From Deltaproteobacteria bacterium (GTDB lineage Bacteria > Desulfobacterota_B > Binatia > UBA9968), in NCBI GenBank assembly GCA_005879255.1, contig VBKY01000384.1, positions 1 through 5,320 on the forward strand: 5,320 bases of DNA, written 5' to 3'. The notes beneath the pieces were generated by a model that was given only the letters and a program-made list of their open reading frames with translations, was not told the origin of the DNA and ran no database searches. The number at the start of each line of letters is the position of its first letter. Position 1 is the first letter of the stretch. Of the stretch, positions 4,900 to 5,320 are shown in pieces. A program made the translations under genes and the position numbers.

Positions 4900-5320
4900 T
4901 CACACCAAAGTACCCCTGGGATCGTCAACAAAGACCTCGATTGGCAGAGCATGATTGATCACGTAGCTGCCGTAGTTCTGGTCATGCTTGTCAGGCTGGA
5001 CGCTACCGTCCGCACCTTTGGCCCGCGCGATCAGGGTGTATCGTCCCGGCTTCTTTGGTGTCAGCCAATCAAACTTCCAACGGCGCCACGCGTGCCGTTG
5101 AATCGGATCTAAGAATTGTGCGTTGGCCCATGTTTGGGCATCGTCAGTGCTCACCGCAATCTCAGTTACCTCGGTCTCGCCCGCCCATGCAGCACCGAAA
5201 ATTGTGTATACCTGGTTTGCGCCAAGTATTTCGTAAACGCTCGGTCGGGAGATCTCAGACTTCACTTTCATTTCTCCCAACGCGCGCCGCGCGGGCGTTG
5301 CATGTAAATGATCCCAATAG
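4900..5320 (-). CDS. Sulfite-oxidase-family molybdoenzyme, C-terminal dimerisation domain (5' cut by window)
   Basis: The last 139 residues are visible; the frame is open to the window edge, so the gene starts outside. They form the Ig-like Mo-co oxidoreductase dimerisation domain of sulfite oxidases: [29 protein letters not shown] then [28 protein letters not shown] and [18 protein letters not shown]. The family oxidises sulfite to sulfate at a pterin-bound Mo, passing electrons to cytochrome c or heme; bacterial SorA-type enzymes are periplasmic. The Mo-binding cysteine and any signal peptide are outside the window, so activity on sulfite is inferred from family only; other molybdopterin oxidoreductases share this domain. 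A TTG at 5278-5280 could be mistaken for a start, but coding-like sequence ([12 protein letters not shown]) continues upstream of it. The DUF202 gene follows after 10 bases. Confidence 0.87.
   Translation of the reverse strand, partial: YWDHLHATPARRALGEMKVKSEISRPSVYEILGANQVYTIFGAAWAGETEVTEIAVSTDDAQTWANAQFLDPIQRHAWRRWKFDWLTPKKPGRYTLIARAKGADGSVQPDKHDQNYGSYVINHALPIEVFVDDPRGTLV

Noticed and set aside
5278..5300. GC-rich imperfect inverted repeat CAACGC...GCGTTG
   Set aside because: It lies inside the coding frame of the sulfite-oxidase-like gene and has a mismatched centre, so it is probably a by-product of Ala/Arg codons and not a terminator or operator.

Overview
The window comes from a free-living, environmental-type bacterium of moderate-to-high GC. 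The flavin/F420-type LLM oxidoreductase, the DoxX protein, the sulfite-oxidase-type C-terminus and the zinc-free L31 suggest a soil or sediment lineage. The sequence alone does not fix the phylum. I found no RNA gene, CRISPR array, insertion sequence or integrase.

Layout. The left part (1-1955) reads on the + strand: the last 22 codons of a short-chain dehydrogenase, a 277-base gap, a cis-3-chloroacrylic-acid-dehalogenase-like tautomerase (349-786), a 45-codon stub of a FabF-type ketosynthase (876-1010) and an epoxide-hydrolase-like alpha/beta hydrolase (1062-1955). From 1972 onward every gene reads on the - strand. In transcription order from the right edge these are: the C-terminal domain of a sulfite-oxidase-family molybdoenzyme (cut by the window edge), a DUF202 membrane protein whose frame is broken by one base, a DoxX membrane protein, a cysteine-free ribosomal protein L31, an LLM-class oxidoreductase and the N-terminal third of an O-methyltransferase. 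The methyltransferase piece meets the hydrolase gene tail to tail.

How the genes relate. Two themes can be supported. The + strand tautomerase keeps all six active-site residues of cis-CaaD at the same numbering. It lies beside an SDR and a hydrolase with an Asp nucleophile, which hints at degradation of small unsaturated or halogenated acids, but no pathway is proven. On the - strand, the sulfite-oxidase-like gene and the DUF202 gene are 10 bases apart and look like one operon; DoxX, a family linked to sulfur and thiol redox chemistry, follows with its own leader.

The most noteworthy observations are the complete cis-CaaD active site, the DUF202 frameshift that can be placed to within about 20 bases, and the accumulation of broken genes (ketosynthase stub, decapitated methyltransferase) around the strand switch at about 0.9-2.3 kb. 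I see no clear evidence of an undescribed defence or mobile system.
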